Both the position numbers and the translations under genes were made by a program. A stretch of 64,000 nucleotides of DNA from the NCBI GenBank assembly GCA_013397075.1, contig VWZS01009933.1, forward strand, positions 405,741-469,740. The letters run 5' to 3'. This DNA comes from Rhabdornis inornatus (lineage: Eukaryota > Chordata > Aves > Passeriformes > Rhabdornithidae). This document shows, one piece after another, positions 1 through 11,100 of the stretch (positions are counted from its first letter, which is position 1; every line of letters begins with the position of its first letter). The notes under the pieces were generated by a model. That model searched no databases. It worked only from the letters and a program-made list of their open reading frames with translations, and was not told where the DNA came from.

Positions 1-383
1 TGAAAGTTTTGCTTTGAAATAGTTAGATGGTTTGCATTGCTAGAATTAAACATCGACTATTTCTGCCTTATTTTCAACAAACTGATCCTTTAATGATCAT
101 GACAGTGTATACTCAAGTAAAAGTGCCTTCTGGCCTTAAAAATGGATATCCATAACCTCATGATTTTGTTATGAAGCTGCTATTTCCTTGTCTTAATTTT
201 TAATGGAGTGTGGTGAAGAATTCAGGACTGCACTAATGAAGTCTGTATGTTCCCCTCTTCCTTGGTCTCTTGAAGATAGATTCATAACAGTTGAAAATTG
301 TACCATTTGTTTTATTTCTTTTTATGTTTTACGTACAAACCTTAGTGTGGCAAATCCTTCTTCTTCCTCCCCTCCCAATCTCT
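1..383. other. AT-rich flank, nothing recognised
   Basis: This is AT-rich sequence with no recognisable repeat or exon. The only open frame, of about 60 codons, has no recognisable domain and is of chance length. The last five bases before the next element (384-388, GAATG) are the left target-site duplication of the LTR that starts at 389. Confidence 0.5.
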
Positions 384-921
384 GAATGTGTCTTGGTTTG
401 AAAGACAGTTGTCTGCTAAGAAAGGCAGGAGCCTCTCTTGAAATGGAAAATGTAAACCCCCTCTCTCCAAATTATTATCATTTTGAAATTAAGGGGCTCT
501 CAGGCAAAGATATGGGAATAGGAAAACCAGTTCTTTACTAGGAAAATTAAAATAAAAACGCAGTAATACTAAAAAACACTGACAGAGTCAGAATACAACC
601 TGACACCCTGTTGGTCAGGGTGTTGGTAGCAGTCTGATTAAATGGTGGCTGCAGTCCTCCTGTGTTGTGGTTTGTTGTTTTATTGTTGTGTTGTTCTGCG
701 TTTTGTAATGGTTTATCCCTCAGTTGTTCCCCCTGGTTTTCGGTTGTAATGGTTTGTTCCCCTCCCGCCTTTACCTCTGTCCGTCAGCCCTGCACCCAGC
801 CCACTCTCCGGAAAGGTCCCTGTCAGTCTCCCCAGTCCCCTCCCAAGACTGTGTCAATCTTCCCTGGCTCCTCCCCTTCTTCCCGAATGTTCTGTGTCAT
901 TTGTCCCGTTCCCTGTACTTG

Positions 922-1000
922 ATTGGTTCTGTTGTATTCTCTCCGCCCCAGTTCTACCCGATTGGTGGTTGTTATACGCCCCCCCGGTTGCTGCTATTGG
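922..1000 (+). promoter_or_regulatory. Three ATTGG (inverted CCAAT) boxes in the U3 of an LTR
   Basis: ATTGG pentamers occur at 922-926, 961-965 and 996-1000, spaced 39 and 35 bp apart and ending 35 bp before the TATA-like box. A GGGCGG core (Sp1-type) follows at about 1024-1029. This is the usual layout of a CCAAT/NF-Y-dependent retroviral U3 promoter. Binding is inferred from the motifs alone. Confidence 0.55.
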
Positions 1001-1034
1001 TCCCTGTATTGTACCCTCCCAGTGGGCGGCACCC

Positions 1035-1042
1035 ATATTTAA
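1035..1042 (+). promoter_or_regulatory. TATA-like box of the nested LTR
   Basis: ATATTTAA lies 76 bp before AATAAA. The related LTR at 16388-17108 has the equivalent TATTTAAG followed by the same GTTGCT motif, so the element is conserved between the two copies. Confidence 0.6.
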
Positions 1043-1117
1043 GTTGCTGCGCGCCCTTTCTCCCTGCCTTTTGGTGGTTCCTCTCCCCGATCCCGGACCT
1101 GTACCTCGATCCTCTCC

Positions 1118-1123
1118 AATAAA
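1118..1123 (+). terminator. AATAAA polyadenylation signal of the nested LTR
   Basis: This is a perfect AATAAA about 200 bp before the LTR end. The CCAATAAACCC context and the downstream GGATCTACTGAAAGGTCT resemble the minus-strand LTR near 16.58 kb. Confidence 0.7.
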
Positions 1124-1790
1124 CCCTTCCCTGGATCTACTGAAAGGTCTCCCTCTGGCTCTTTATCCTCCACCGGACCGGCTGCCGTCTAGTAGCTGAC
1201 GCTACACACCTTTACTCAGATTCTCCCGGAGATATCTGGGAAGGGCCACTCGTGGCACAGACCCGCCCGGAGATAGCCGGGGTGTCCAGCCTGAGTGGAC
1301 AGGTGGACGGGCCGTGTCACTCCTGGAGTGATAGATGTGGTTCTGTTGAAGCAATGATCCTGTAGAAGGGTGTAGTTTTCTTCTGAAGGTCCAGTGGTGG
1401 TGTAGATGGCCCTGGTCTTCCTCTGGGGATCTAGTGGAAAAAGGCTGCTCTGACGTTCTAAATCTCAGTTTTTATCTAGGTAGAAAATGCTTGGCTCCTC
1501 CCCCTGGTTGGAGCATCTCAAAATGGGATGATGTAATTTTATCAGTCATGCAGTGAGACTCGCCCATTAACAGATGGTATCTCCCTGGACAGAGGATGGG
1601 TCGTGGCAGAGATAAAGAAAACTGCCCTACCCGGTTTAAACAGCTGGCCTATTAACAGAGGGTATCACCTCTGGAGTTATGAGGGATGGGTCATGGAAGA
1701 GATAAAGAACGCTATTCTACCTGGTTTCAACACATGGTGATAGAATACAAACTGCTGGAAACATCTTGCATTGCAACCTAAGACAGAATG

Positions 1791-4700
1791 TTACAGAAAA
1801 AAGGATTCAAAAAGCTTGTTCAGTCCCAGAGAGTGTGATGTTTCCAGTGGTCTTAGATGGGAAAGAGCTAATATTGAACAAACTACCTGGTAACAAAGAA
1901 AGGTCATAAATGTGAAATAGTAATTTTTTCCCCTTTAGGCAATCAGCTGTTCTACCTTGGGTCTTGCTCCAGGAGGACTTGAAGGTGGAATGAGAATTAG
2001 TTGCTTATTCCTGGTTGCCTTATTCCTGGCTGCCAGCTCTTAATTTCTTATTTTGTAAGTCTATGCAACATCCTCTGTGAAAATATTTCAGATGGATTTT
2101 TGTCAAATTGCTTATGTTGTTGTGTTCTTATTTATTAACTATTAACCTTCTGTTTACTTAGAAATGAAATATTAAATGAAATGACATGGTGAGAGATAAA
2201 AAGGACAGAGAGATAAAAAGATTTGTGCAGATGTAAGACTTGTCACCCACAAATACAACAAACTTTTCTTACCAGTGACAGCTATCTCCCAAGACTTAAG
2301 TGCTCAGGAAAGTTCTCCTAAAAAGGGAGAAACAACATGGAGATATAAATGAAGAGAAAGTATTTTCCAGAAATGACTCTTGATGTCAAGTCCAGCCTGT
2401 GTTTATTACTGCATAATGGTTCTGTCGGTTTCCTGGTTCACAGGAAACACCTATATATACTTTTTTACAACAAAGCCAAACCCAACTCTTTTCTGTAGGA
2501 GCATTTGTGGTATGAAAGGAATTCAGTGTATTGAGCAGAAATAAGGTTTGATTCCAGAAACAGACTGACCCAGACTACTTCACATATCTCTTTCTGTTTG
2601 CACTGACATTGCAGATCAGAGAATATGTTCTGCATACGTCTTTATTTTCACTTGTTTTGATGAAATGTCTAAAAAACATGCCCAGGTAAATTTCAAGCAC
2701 GTCACCTTCTGCTTAAAGAGGTAAAAATGAAGCAGCTAAATTTTAAACGTGTCTGCAGCATGATCCCATGAATGTTCTGTGCTGCAGGAACAGAGAACAT
2801 CTCTGTCTGTAAGAACTCTTCACAGCACAGACTGTCTGCTTGGTTCAGAAGGTCTCAGCAAGATCTTGTATTTAAAGCCTTTATGGAACATCAGAGTCTG
2901 ATGTGAGCACAATATTCTCTTTCAATGGTGTTCAAGCTCAGAGACCTCTGCATTCTGCTTCCCTTGTACTTTGGAGACCTGCCTCCTCTGCTCTACTCAT
3001 TCCCAGAATAGCTTTGTTTTCCCTTCTTTCTCTTTGGGAGTTTCAGGGCAATAGGAAGAACTTTCTCTCTCTCTCTCCTCTTCATCATCATTTTGTATTG
3101 TTCTCCACTGCTTTCTGTAGTCTGCTTTTTCATAGTTATGGTAGATTAAATATTGATCTTCGGCAAGTTCCTGAGGGAAAATAAGGTCTTATTCTTTATG
3201 TGAACAACTCTTTTTGCAAGTCCCATATACTTTAATATATTGGACTACTAGGGAAGAAAATTACTCATCAGGATACATTTAATAAAGGCAAATGTAACAA
3301 AACAAGTGAGCAATTCTTCTCTAAGTACAACAGAAATTAAAACATAAATTATCACAAATAAATAACAGAAATCATCAGTAAGTTCATAGATTCTATCAAT
3401 GGTATCTATTAGTTAGCAAGGTCCAATTGTGCCCTGAGGCCCAGGAGTACTCCTCGATTTAGGCTCTGTGCATCTCTGTTTGCTTCCCATAGATCTTGCC
3501 TGCCTGACTTGCAGGAATGTCCATCTCCTGTCTGGTCTGATAAGCACTGACTAACAGGATGGTGGGAATATGGGGTGGCCAAGTTGGGCACTTGAAGGGA
3601 TGAGTACCTCTTCATGCATAGTTTGAATCAGAGGGCAATCTGCTCTCAAACCCTCTGTTCGGTAATTGGTTGACGAGATTTATCTGAGGGCTGCAGAGAA
3701 GACAACTATGTGGCACCAACTGGGCCAACATGCATTTGGCTGGGACTGGACATAATCCTTTGCAGGGTACCTGGGGGTAGTGGTCAAGATTACCTGCATA
3801 GCCTTCCACTCCAGGGGTGAAAGGATGGGGTGATGTGTGTGCAAACTCATTTAATACTGGACACTGCTCTGTAGAGGTTTGTGTGGAATGACTATTTCTT
3901 TCTCCCTTTTAAAAAATATATAGAAATGTATTCTTCCAATTTTAATTGGGTGGTTAAAGTTCAGTTGTCACCACAGAAATTTTTAAAAGAGACTATTACT
4001 GATGCACTAGAAGAAAACTTGCATGTTTGAGCAAATCACATTTACTTGGCAGTTCTGGAACTCACAAGATGTCTATTTTCACCTGAGAATAACTTTTCAG
4101 GTGCTGGATCCCAGCTTGCTTCTCAACAGATATGTTTCTGTTCAGTGTTCTCTAAATGTATTTATTCTCTTTTTTATGCACTAGTCATTTAGTGGTGCCT
4201 GGATCTGCTTCTGCAGATCATGACAAGAACTCCAGTCAGTTGTGAAGTATGCTCATGAATTTGTGTGCTGCGGAGCTGCTTTGAGAGTTAGTCTGAGCAT
4301 GTCTGGACTTTGTGAAGTAAATATGCATATCCATATTTGAATAGAGACTTATGATCACATGGGAGATTTCAAATTCAAATGACAGCTGGGAGCCAGCTCC
4401 CTGCTGTACTTTAATGCAATCTGAATCCTTTATGGTCTTGCAGGCCTTTGGAGAATCTCCTGATATTTCAGGAGGGAATACCCTTTTTCTTCTAACCCTG
4501 GAGTTTACATCTGCCAAATGCATAGTCTAGTATTTTCTGCAGAATGTGAAAAGAAGGTGAGGCATTTCACTTTCAATTTCTCTGCAGCTTTACTAGTTAC
4601 ATTTGTTCAGATTAATGTTAAAAAAAAAGTTAGCCATGCATGCCACCTTCTATTTGGTAAAATAAAGTAAAGCCAGACAAGTGAAAAACAGATTTGCCAC

Positions 4701-5027
4701 AGGGGGAAATGCTTCTTTCTTTTATCAACTATTTTTGCTGCTTTTCCACTCATCAGTCTTCACACTCATTTTATTCACCCCATTTTTTGAGTAATATCTG
4801 GGGTAGGAATTTGTTCCCATGGAGCTACCTTTCTGTACTTGTAGTTAGAAGACTGCATCTCTTCTGCCTTTTAGTCTCTCCTGTGCTTCTCTCCATGCCA
4901 CCATCAGACTGATGGTACTCAGTTTTGGAAAGGATTCATTTCCCAGTGTTTGGCCAGATTTGCAGACTAGCATTCTTCCAATGCTAGTTCTGTTTTCATC
5001 AGTGTAAGAAGCCAAGGGTTGGTTGTT
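1791..5027. other. AT-rich non-coding stretch, nothing recognised
   Basis: No repeat family, exon or RNA gene is recognised. Open frames reach about 95 codons, occur on both strands and have no recognisable domain. A somewhat less AT-rich patch at about 3410-3830 is open in two minus-strand frames, but its translation has no recognisable motif and no flanking splice sites stood out. Confidence 0.5.
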
Positions 5028-5166
5028 TCTTTTTTTCTTTCTCCCCACCCCTCCTTTTTTGTTTGTTTGTTTGTTTGGGAGGGTGGGGAGAGTTGGTTTT
5101 TTGTAATTTTGTTATTGTTGTTGTTGTTGTTTTTGGTTTGTTGGTTTTTTGTTTGTTTTTTTAAAT
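5028..5166. repeat. T/G-rich low-complexity tract with GTTT and GTT runs
   Basis: A pyrimidine tract leads into (GTTT)n near 5059-5077, then a GGGAGGGTGGGG purine block, (GTT)n near 5110-5130 and T-rich sequence to about 5162. This is a simple-sequence tract with no coding potential; the Lys/Asn/Gln-rich minus-strand frame across it is an artefact of composition. Confidence 0.8.
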
Positions 5167-8100
5167 CCTCAACAAGGACCATTGGAGAGGCTTGAACACA
5201 AAATAAATTGTTACTGTTGTAGGTTAGTTCTAAGGTCTAGGCATTGTCAAGCAAAGAAATCCTAAAACCCCTCAAGCAGTAATAAAATTTATACACTGGC
5301 AAAGATAAACACTATTATGTACTCGGATAAATGGGAGTTTTGTTAATTGAGATTAAATATTTTTACCCTTGAGATTGGTTAATGTCAGTCCTTGTACTTT
5401 CCTGCAGTGAATGTGAGTTTTGACATTGAACAGGGAGCTTGCTACTGACTGCAATGCAGCTGGGCCTTGTGCCTCTACAATTGAAAGATTACTGAAAATA
5501 TTTGGAAACTATTAAATAGAGAAGAATTAAGAATGATCTCTTGCTTGTGTAACCATGAATAATCCCATAAGCTCAAACTGTTTAATTTATCAAAAAAGGT
5601 TAAGAAACTACTGGTCAAAAAATTTTAGATACCTCAACAAGATGACAGTATTAGATATTAGAAGTCTTTTTAATCTCCCTTACTTATCCTTTCCAAAATC
5701 ATGTTTACGTATTTCTAAAGGTAAACTTTTCACGTGAGTAAAATTTTTTGTATGACAATTGTTTTTACTGAAAATAGCCCCTTTAGCTGAAGTTTCTGTG
5801 GATTGTCCCTTCATTCTGAAATGGTCTATGTTTTCGATGAAAAACTGAAAACTAATTTTGGTTTTAGAACGCTTAAACTGAACATTGTTATATTTTCCAG
5901 AAGATGAAAATAACAAGTTTTAAATTATTTTTCTAATGTGGGGTTTTGGGCATTTTTCATATTATACACTATCTTCTGATCAGCCGAAACTTTACTGCCA
6001 TCTCAAGTACATAATCAATGGAATTTGAAGGACTGTTATTTACAGACAGCTGTAGTGTCTGAGTTTAAAATGTAGTGCTAATTTGAGACTGGAGCACCCA
6101 TCATGTGACCTGGCCAAGGCTAGCAAATGGATGTTCATATGTATGACTCTTGAGGTTTCTTCTTTTCCTTATGCTCATATAATACAAAGAGACTTTTCAC
6201 ACTCAGATGCTCTAATTATCTTCTACTATACTTGTGATGTGTTCTCTCCCATTTTCCTAAAGCATTAAAATACACATATTCACACATTCACTGTGATTTA
6301 AATCTTGTTCACCTCTTTTTTTTTTTCAAGTTTCATCCCTCATTAAAAGAGCTTTCTTAAGTTTTGGGTTTTTTTTCTGTTAGCACTCACTCATACTTTT
6401 ATTTTTACCTGAAAATCATTAATGACTCATCATTTTCCAACACTAGCAACTCAACTTTGCATGGCACTAATTTGCCTTGCAAAAATCTGTTCTCTCTGCA
6501 TAATCTGGAATGCTTTGGCATCTCTTACTGAGAAGATTAGTCTTCAAATTGTTAGTTGTTCTGATGAATATTATTCATTTTAGGTCCTCCTTTTCATTAA
6601 ATTACTTCCATAGCTTTTTATTTACTGGAAAATCAGCTTTCCCACACTTTAAACTACTATCTGGGAATTTGCTATCACAAATTTAAAATGAAATGTTTTA
6701 CTTTGGTTATTTATGTCTTGACAAATGCTTCCAGTCCAAGTGTCTCTATGGATTAACCACTTAATTTTTGGAAATTTCTGACACTTGATTTGTCTGCAGT
6801 CAAAATTGGCTCCTGATGAATTTCTTGATCACTGATATATAAAATATCTCCACAATCATACCAGATGTTGATGAGATAGGACAAGGGGAGGAATGCTGTT
6901 GGTGCAAGTTTGTGCTTTGCCCCTCGGACAGCAAATGTACTATGCCCAACTCCAGGATATATTGATATATCTGTTTAAATCCTGTGGAAGTTATAAACTG
7001 TGGTTCACTCCAATTTTGTCTGTCCAGGCTGGGAACACAGCCTCAGAAACTGCCTCAGGTTTTAAGGTGTATTTCTATGTTCACAGGTTAGCTACTCCAC
7101 TGCTTTTAGGTTTGTCTTGAGCTACTTCTCTTATGCTGTTAGAACTAGATCTTTCTTCAGCCAATGCTATGCACTGCCTGACATTGCCTTCCTGAACAGT
7201 GTTCCAGAATCTAATTTCAAGAGAGTAGTTCTGTTTTATTCTGGCCTATATTACAACCTGGGGATAATTTCATACTCTCCATTAACTTGATGCATTGTGT
7301 ACTGTGTCCTTTCCCAGCATTCAGATTAAGATTCTGATTCTGCACCATGGGTGAGGAATCCTTTCTGAGTAGCAGAATATTCAACAATCAATACAGTGCA
7401 CTGTTAAAAACATGTATGTTTTCTTAAAAACCCCTTAATAAAAAAGAATAATTAACGCTCCTTGCCATATCTATAAAAGTTTTCCAAAATAGAAATGTTA
7501 AATATGTCTCTGTAATTCTCTTTACAGCACATATTTATTGTCTTATCTAATCATATGTGAGACTTCTAATGTCAAGCGAATGAATACCACTATGACATAT
7601 ATTCCAACTTCTTATTCTCCAAATTCTGATAATTCCATTATGCCAAAGAAAAGCAAAGTTGACCCCCATATCTTCTGTTGGTCCTGCTCCACTAGCTTGT
7701 TAAATAGTCACCAGAGGCCCCCTCCAAACAACTTAACAGTTGTTCTGTTTCAGGCACTCATATGTCTGATCAAACTCAATATAAGGAAATCTTAGTACAT
7801 ACAAATCCAAAGCTTTGCAAAGGCAATTAAAAGTTTGGTTAAAATTTTTTACTTATTTTTATTTTTTTCCCCAATGTCTGGGGTCCTGATCCTACATTCA
7901 AGTAACAAACTTCTTGTTGTGGACCTCTACAGTACCTCAAAAAAGTGTATCTAAGAGATTGCAATGTAGAAAAAGAGTCTGGAGCTTCCACCTGCTAGAG
8001 AGAATATTGACATAGACATTTCTTTAAAAGTTTTTTTCTTCATATGTAGGTGCTGATTTATAGAGTGAGAAACTTTCTTTTGAGAACATGTCGGTTTAAT

Positions 8101-11100
8101 TTAGATATTTAAAGAGATTGTGTCAATTTGAGAGAGGAAGACAATTTTCTAAAGCAAGGCCTAGAATATGATCACTGAGTACATAGAATGTGAAACAGAA
8201 TTTCTGAATGCACAGTAAATCTTATGGGAAAGAAGAAAGTATTCATCTTCCAGATACAAAACCAAAACATGTTCTAGATTTGGAGAAAACGCAGTGGTTG
8301 ATGATGCAATTTTATTTACTACAGTGATTTTTTTTGTTGTTGTTGGATCTATGTATTCATTTTTTTCAGTCAAATAAGCCTGTTATGCATATTAATTAGC
8401 TGCAATTGCTTTAATTAACTTTGGAAATGCAATGATTCATAACATGATAAAAAAATTCAATTTGGACAGCTTATTAAGGATCTCAAGCAAATCAGATATG
8501 TTTTCTCCTATTGCTTGCTTACTTGAGGAAAATCAGTATCTTATTGCTATTAAATTTATTTAGAATATTTATTTAATTCTTTTCTATGTCTCCACATGAT
8601 CATGTTGAGCTGTTTTCTTCCTTAGTATTTCTAAGCTATTAGAGCTCCAAGCCAGACAAAGTAAGAGTTGAATGAGACCTATTATTGTTTCATTGACTTT
8701 GAAGCACTCTGCATTTCCATTCCTCTTCATGGAAAAGGCCACTTTAATCAGTAGTGAATACTTCAGAGTTGATAGCACAAAACAATCTTAATAGGTTATT
8801 TGAATACCAATTTGATTTAGATGAAATTCCATTAATTGGAAGAACCTGCATTTGCAGCACACTGGAGAGCTCCAAGAGGAGAGTGCTGTTTTCCAGTCTT
8901 GACAATCAAGAACTGCTTGACAGAGCTAGGATTTCTTCTCCCAAAGAGAGAATGATTAAAGAAACATGTAACAGCACTCCGTAAATACATTCAAGGGTGT
9001 TGCAAGAGAAAGGAGAATACAGTATTCAGATGATCAAAGAGATGACAAGTAAATCTCAGTAAGCAGGATTCAGATTTGACAGTATGGAATCTTCCTAGCA
9101 TTCAAGATAGTGAAATGTGGGTATGGCTCCCTTAGGCAGGATATAGGAATTTCAGTGCTGATGGTGTTAAAAGTAGGATCAGTGTCTGATAAAGCACGAC
9201 CTGGGTGTAAGACAGGGTATGATTCTTTTCTGAAGCAAGAGAGGAATTAGATATCCTCTCAAGGACTCTCCCAGACATATTTTCCATGTTTCCTCTCATT
9301 CTTAGATTTCAAACTTGCTTCTTTCAATATTTATGTGCAGAAAACCTAGTTCAGTAAGAAGGACCGAGTGAGGCTTCTGTTTACTTACACACAATAACAT
9401 AGTTTCCAAATCAGTTTGCTTTTCAAGAAGGGTTTCAGTTTTTGCTTTTTTTTCAGCATTCAAAACCACCCAGGCTTTCAGAGTCTCCTTGCCTGCCAGT
9501 TTTGAGCTTCTAAACTGAACCTAAAATTGTTTTATGCTTTCAGCCTCTTAAGTGAGATTCACCTGAATATTAGCCACTAAAAGCTAAGTGTCTAACCAAG
9601 CATGGGCATCCAGGCACCTGCTGTAGCCTGTGGGGAGATGACAGATGCTGTTATAGTTTTTATCTTATCTCTAAAATGTTACTTATTGAGATAAGGATCA
9701 CTTCTCCAGCAAAATATACATTTCCATGCAAAAATGTTTCCTATGTGTGAAGTTCATTGAAACAGTTTCAAGACTTTTAATTTAGTTCAGAGAAAGTGCA
9801 CTGAAATATCACACAAGAATAATAGAGTCATACAGAGTCTGTGATACCACTCACTGCTTCTGTATATGCCTCTATTTCTCCTGATGACATGGAATCTGTA
9901 AATGTACAAATTTGACTTTTTTCATAATTGTTACATTTTCATTCAGTGTGAAATAAAATCAGGATCTGATTTTATATGCAAACTAATCACATAAAGTCCT
10001 CTTGGTAAGTATGACACTGACACTGAAAGATGCTCTCCTCACCTACCAGAACAGATTTCATTGGTACTGGTAGATCTTTATGAGCTATGAAGTCTTTTAA
10101 AATTTTAACACTGATATCGCACCCTCAGAAAGAAGGATCTGTTTCTCTTAGAATTATTTCCAAAGCAACAGTTTGTTGCAGTGGCTCTCCAACAAGGAAA
10201 GGATATATGACTCTATGGTTTTTAATGCGTGGCAGCAAATCTACCATTGGCTATGATGAAGCCTCTGTAGGGCACCATGAGTGGATCCTTACAAGCAGTT
10301 AGCAGTTCAGGTTGTATCTTGAGCTGATTCCTTGAACTTTTTTTTTCCACAGTTGTTCCTCCCTTAATCAGTGCANTACCCAAGTACCCATCTCCTTCAG
10401 TGCATGTTTGCATTTTTGAGAGGCATGCTGGAATTGCTCCTGCCTGCTGTCCAAGGCATCATTCCCATATTTAGACTGTCAATCACCAAATATAAAAAAC
10501 ACCAAACCAAAAGTTACTCCCTTCTGATGAAGAACTTCACTTACATCTCAAAGTCACAGAGGAATTGACTTCTGCAGTGTTTCCAGATTTTACCAGCACT
10601 CATACCTAAATTTCTTAATCAGTCCATACTCACAGTGAAGTCAAAGTGGATTTAATAAATCAATTCTTTTTCTGGGAGTAAAAAAGTATCACTAGTTAAT
10701 AACATTCAGTTTATTAGAGCATTGCAGGAAAGCTCAGGGGATTATCTCCTGACTAGAAGTTAGTAAAAACGTAAGAAAAGTGGCTTATATAGTGGAAGAT
10801 AATAAATACACGAAAAATCCATTGCCTTTGAATAGACAGGTCTGAAATGAAGTAAGAAAGTGTTGTTGTGCAGAAAGGCGTCTTTGAAAAAAAATTTGTT
10901 TTAATGCTCAACCATGATAAATTATAGTGGAGAAAAATACTAGGATGGATAGAAAGCAGAATTTGATGCATTTGTCCTCTTAAGCATTCCACATATTACA
11001 AATAAACAAGTATTTGCCACACATCTAAAAAACTCTGAAATAATCAATGACAGTGAATAAATTATTTCTTTCCTTTTCATATGAAAAGATTCAGATCATA

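Larger units (their letters stand above)
663..1319 (+). mobile_element. ERVK/class II-like solo LTR nested in the ERVL LTR
   Basis: This is a 657-bp GC-rich LTR beginning TGTTGTGG and ending CCGTGTCA. It is flanked by a perfect 6-bp duplication CTCCTG (657-662 and 1320-1325), the length made by alpha/beta-type (class II) retroviral integrases. In the plus direction it has three ATTGG (inverted CCAAT) boxes, a TATA-like ATATTTAA at 1035-1042 and AATAAA at 1118-1123, followed by a GC-rich R/U5. The U5 part holds two similar segments, around 1228-1243 and 1267-1281, each containing CCCGGAGATA. The sequence after the polyadenylation signal resembles the minus-strand LTR at 16388-17108, so the two belong to one superfamily. 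No internal retroviral region is attached. Open frames inside it look like a by-product of C-rich composition. Confidence 0.88.
389..1785. mobile_element. ERVL-type solo LTR, split by a younger LTR
   Basis: The element starts TGTCTTGG and ends CTAAGACA, so it has TG...CA termini with a short inverted repeat (TGTCTT/AAGACA). It is flanked by a perfect 5-bp duplication GAATG (384-388 and 1786-1790). A 5-bp duplication is typical of class III (ERVL-like) elements, and the body resembles a widespread passerine LTR that I recognise from memory. Its sequence is interrupted at 657-1325 by another LTR; without that insertion and the extra copy of its 6-bp duplication the element is 734 bp. No internal gag, pol or env lies next to it, so it is a solo LTR left by LTR-LTR recombination. 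Orientation is not settled: I could not place a convincing TATA/AATAAA pair on either strand. Confidence 0.8.

Noticed and set aside
724..1199. Overlapping plus-strand frames of 132 and 101 codons
   Set aside because: Both lie inside the nested solo LTR, run over its promoter and AATAAA signals, and overlap each other, so they are composition artefacts.
4967..5182. Lys/Asn/Gln-rich minus-strand frame
   Set aside because: It is translated from GTTT/GTT simple repeats and a pyrimidine tract.
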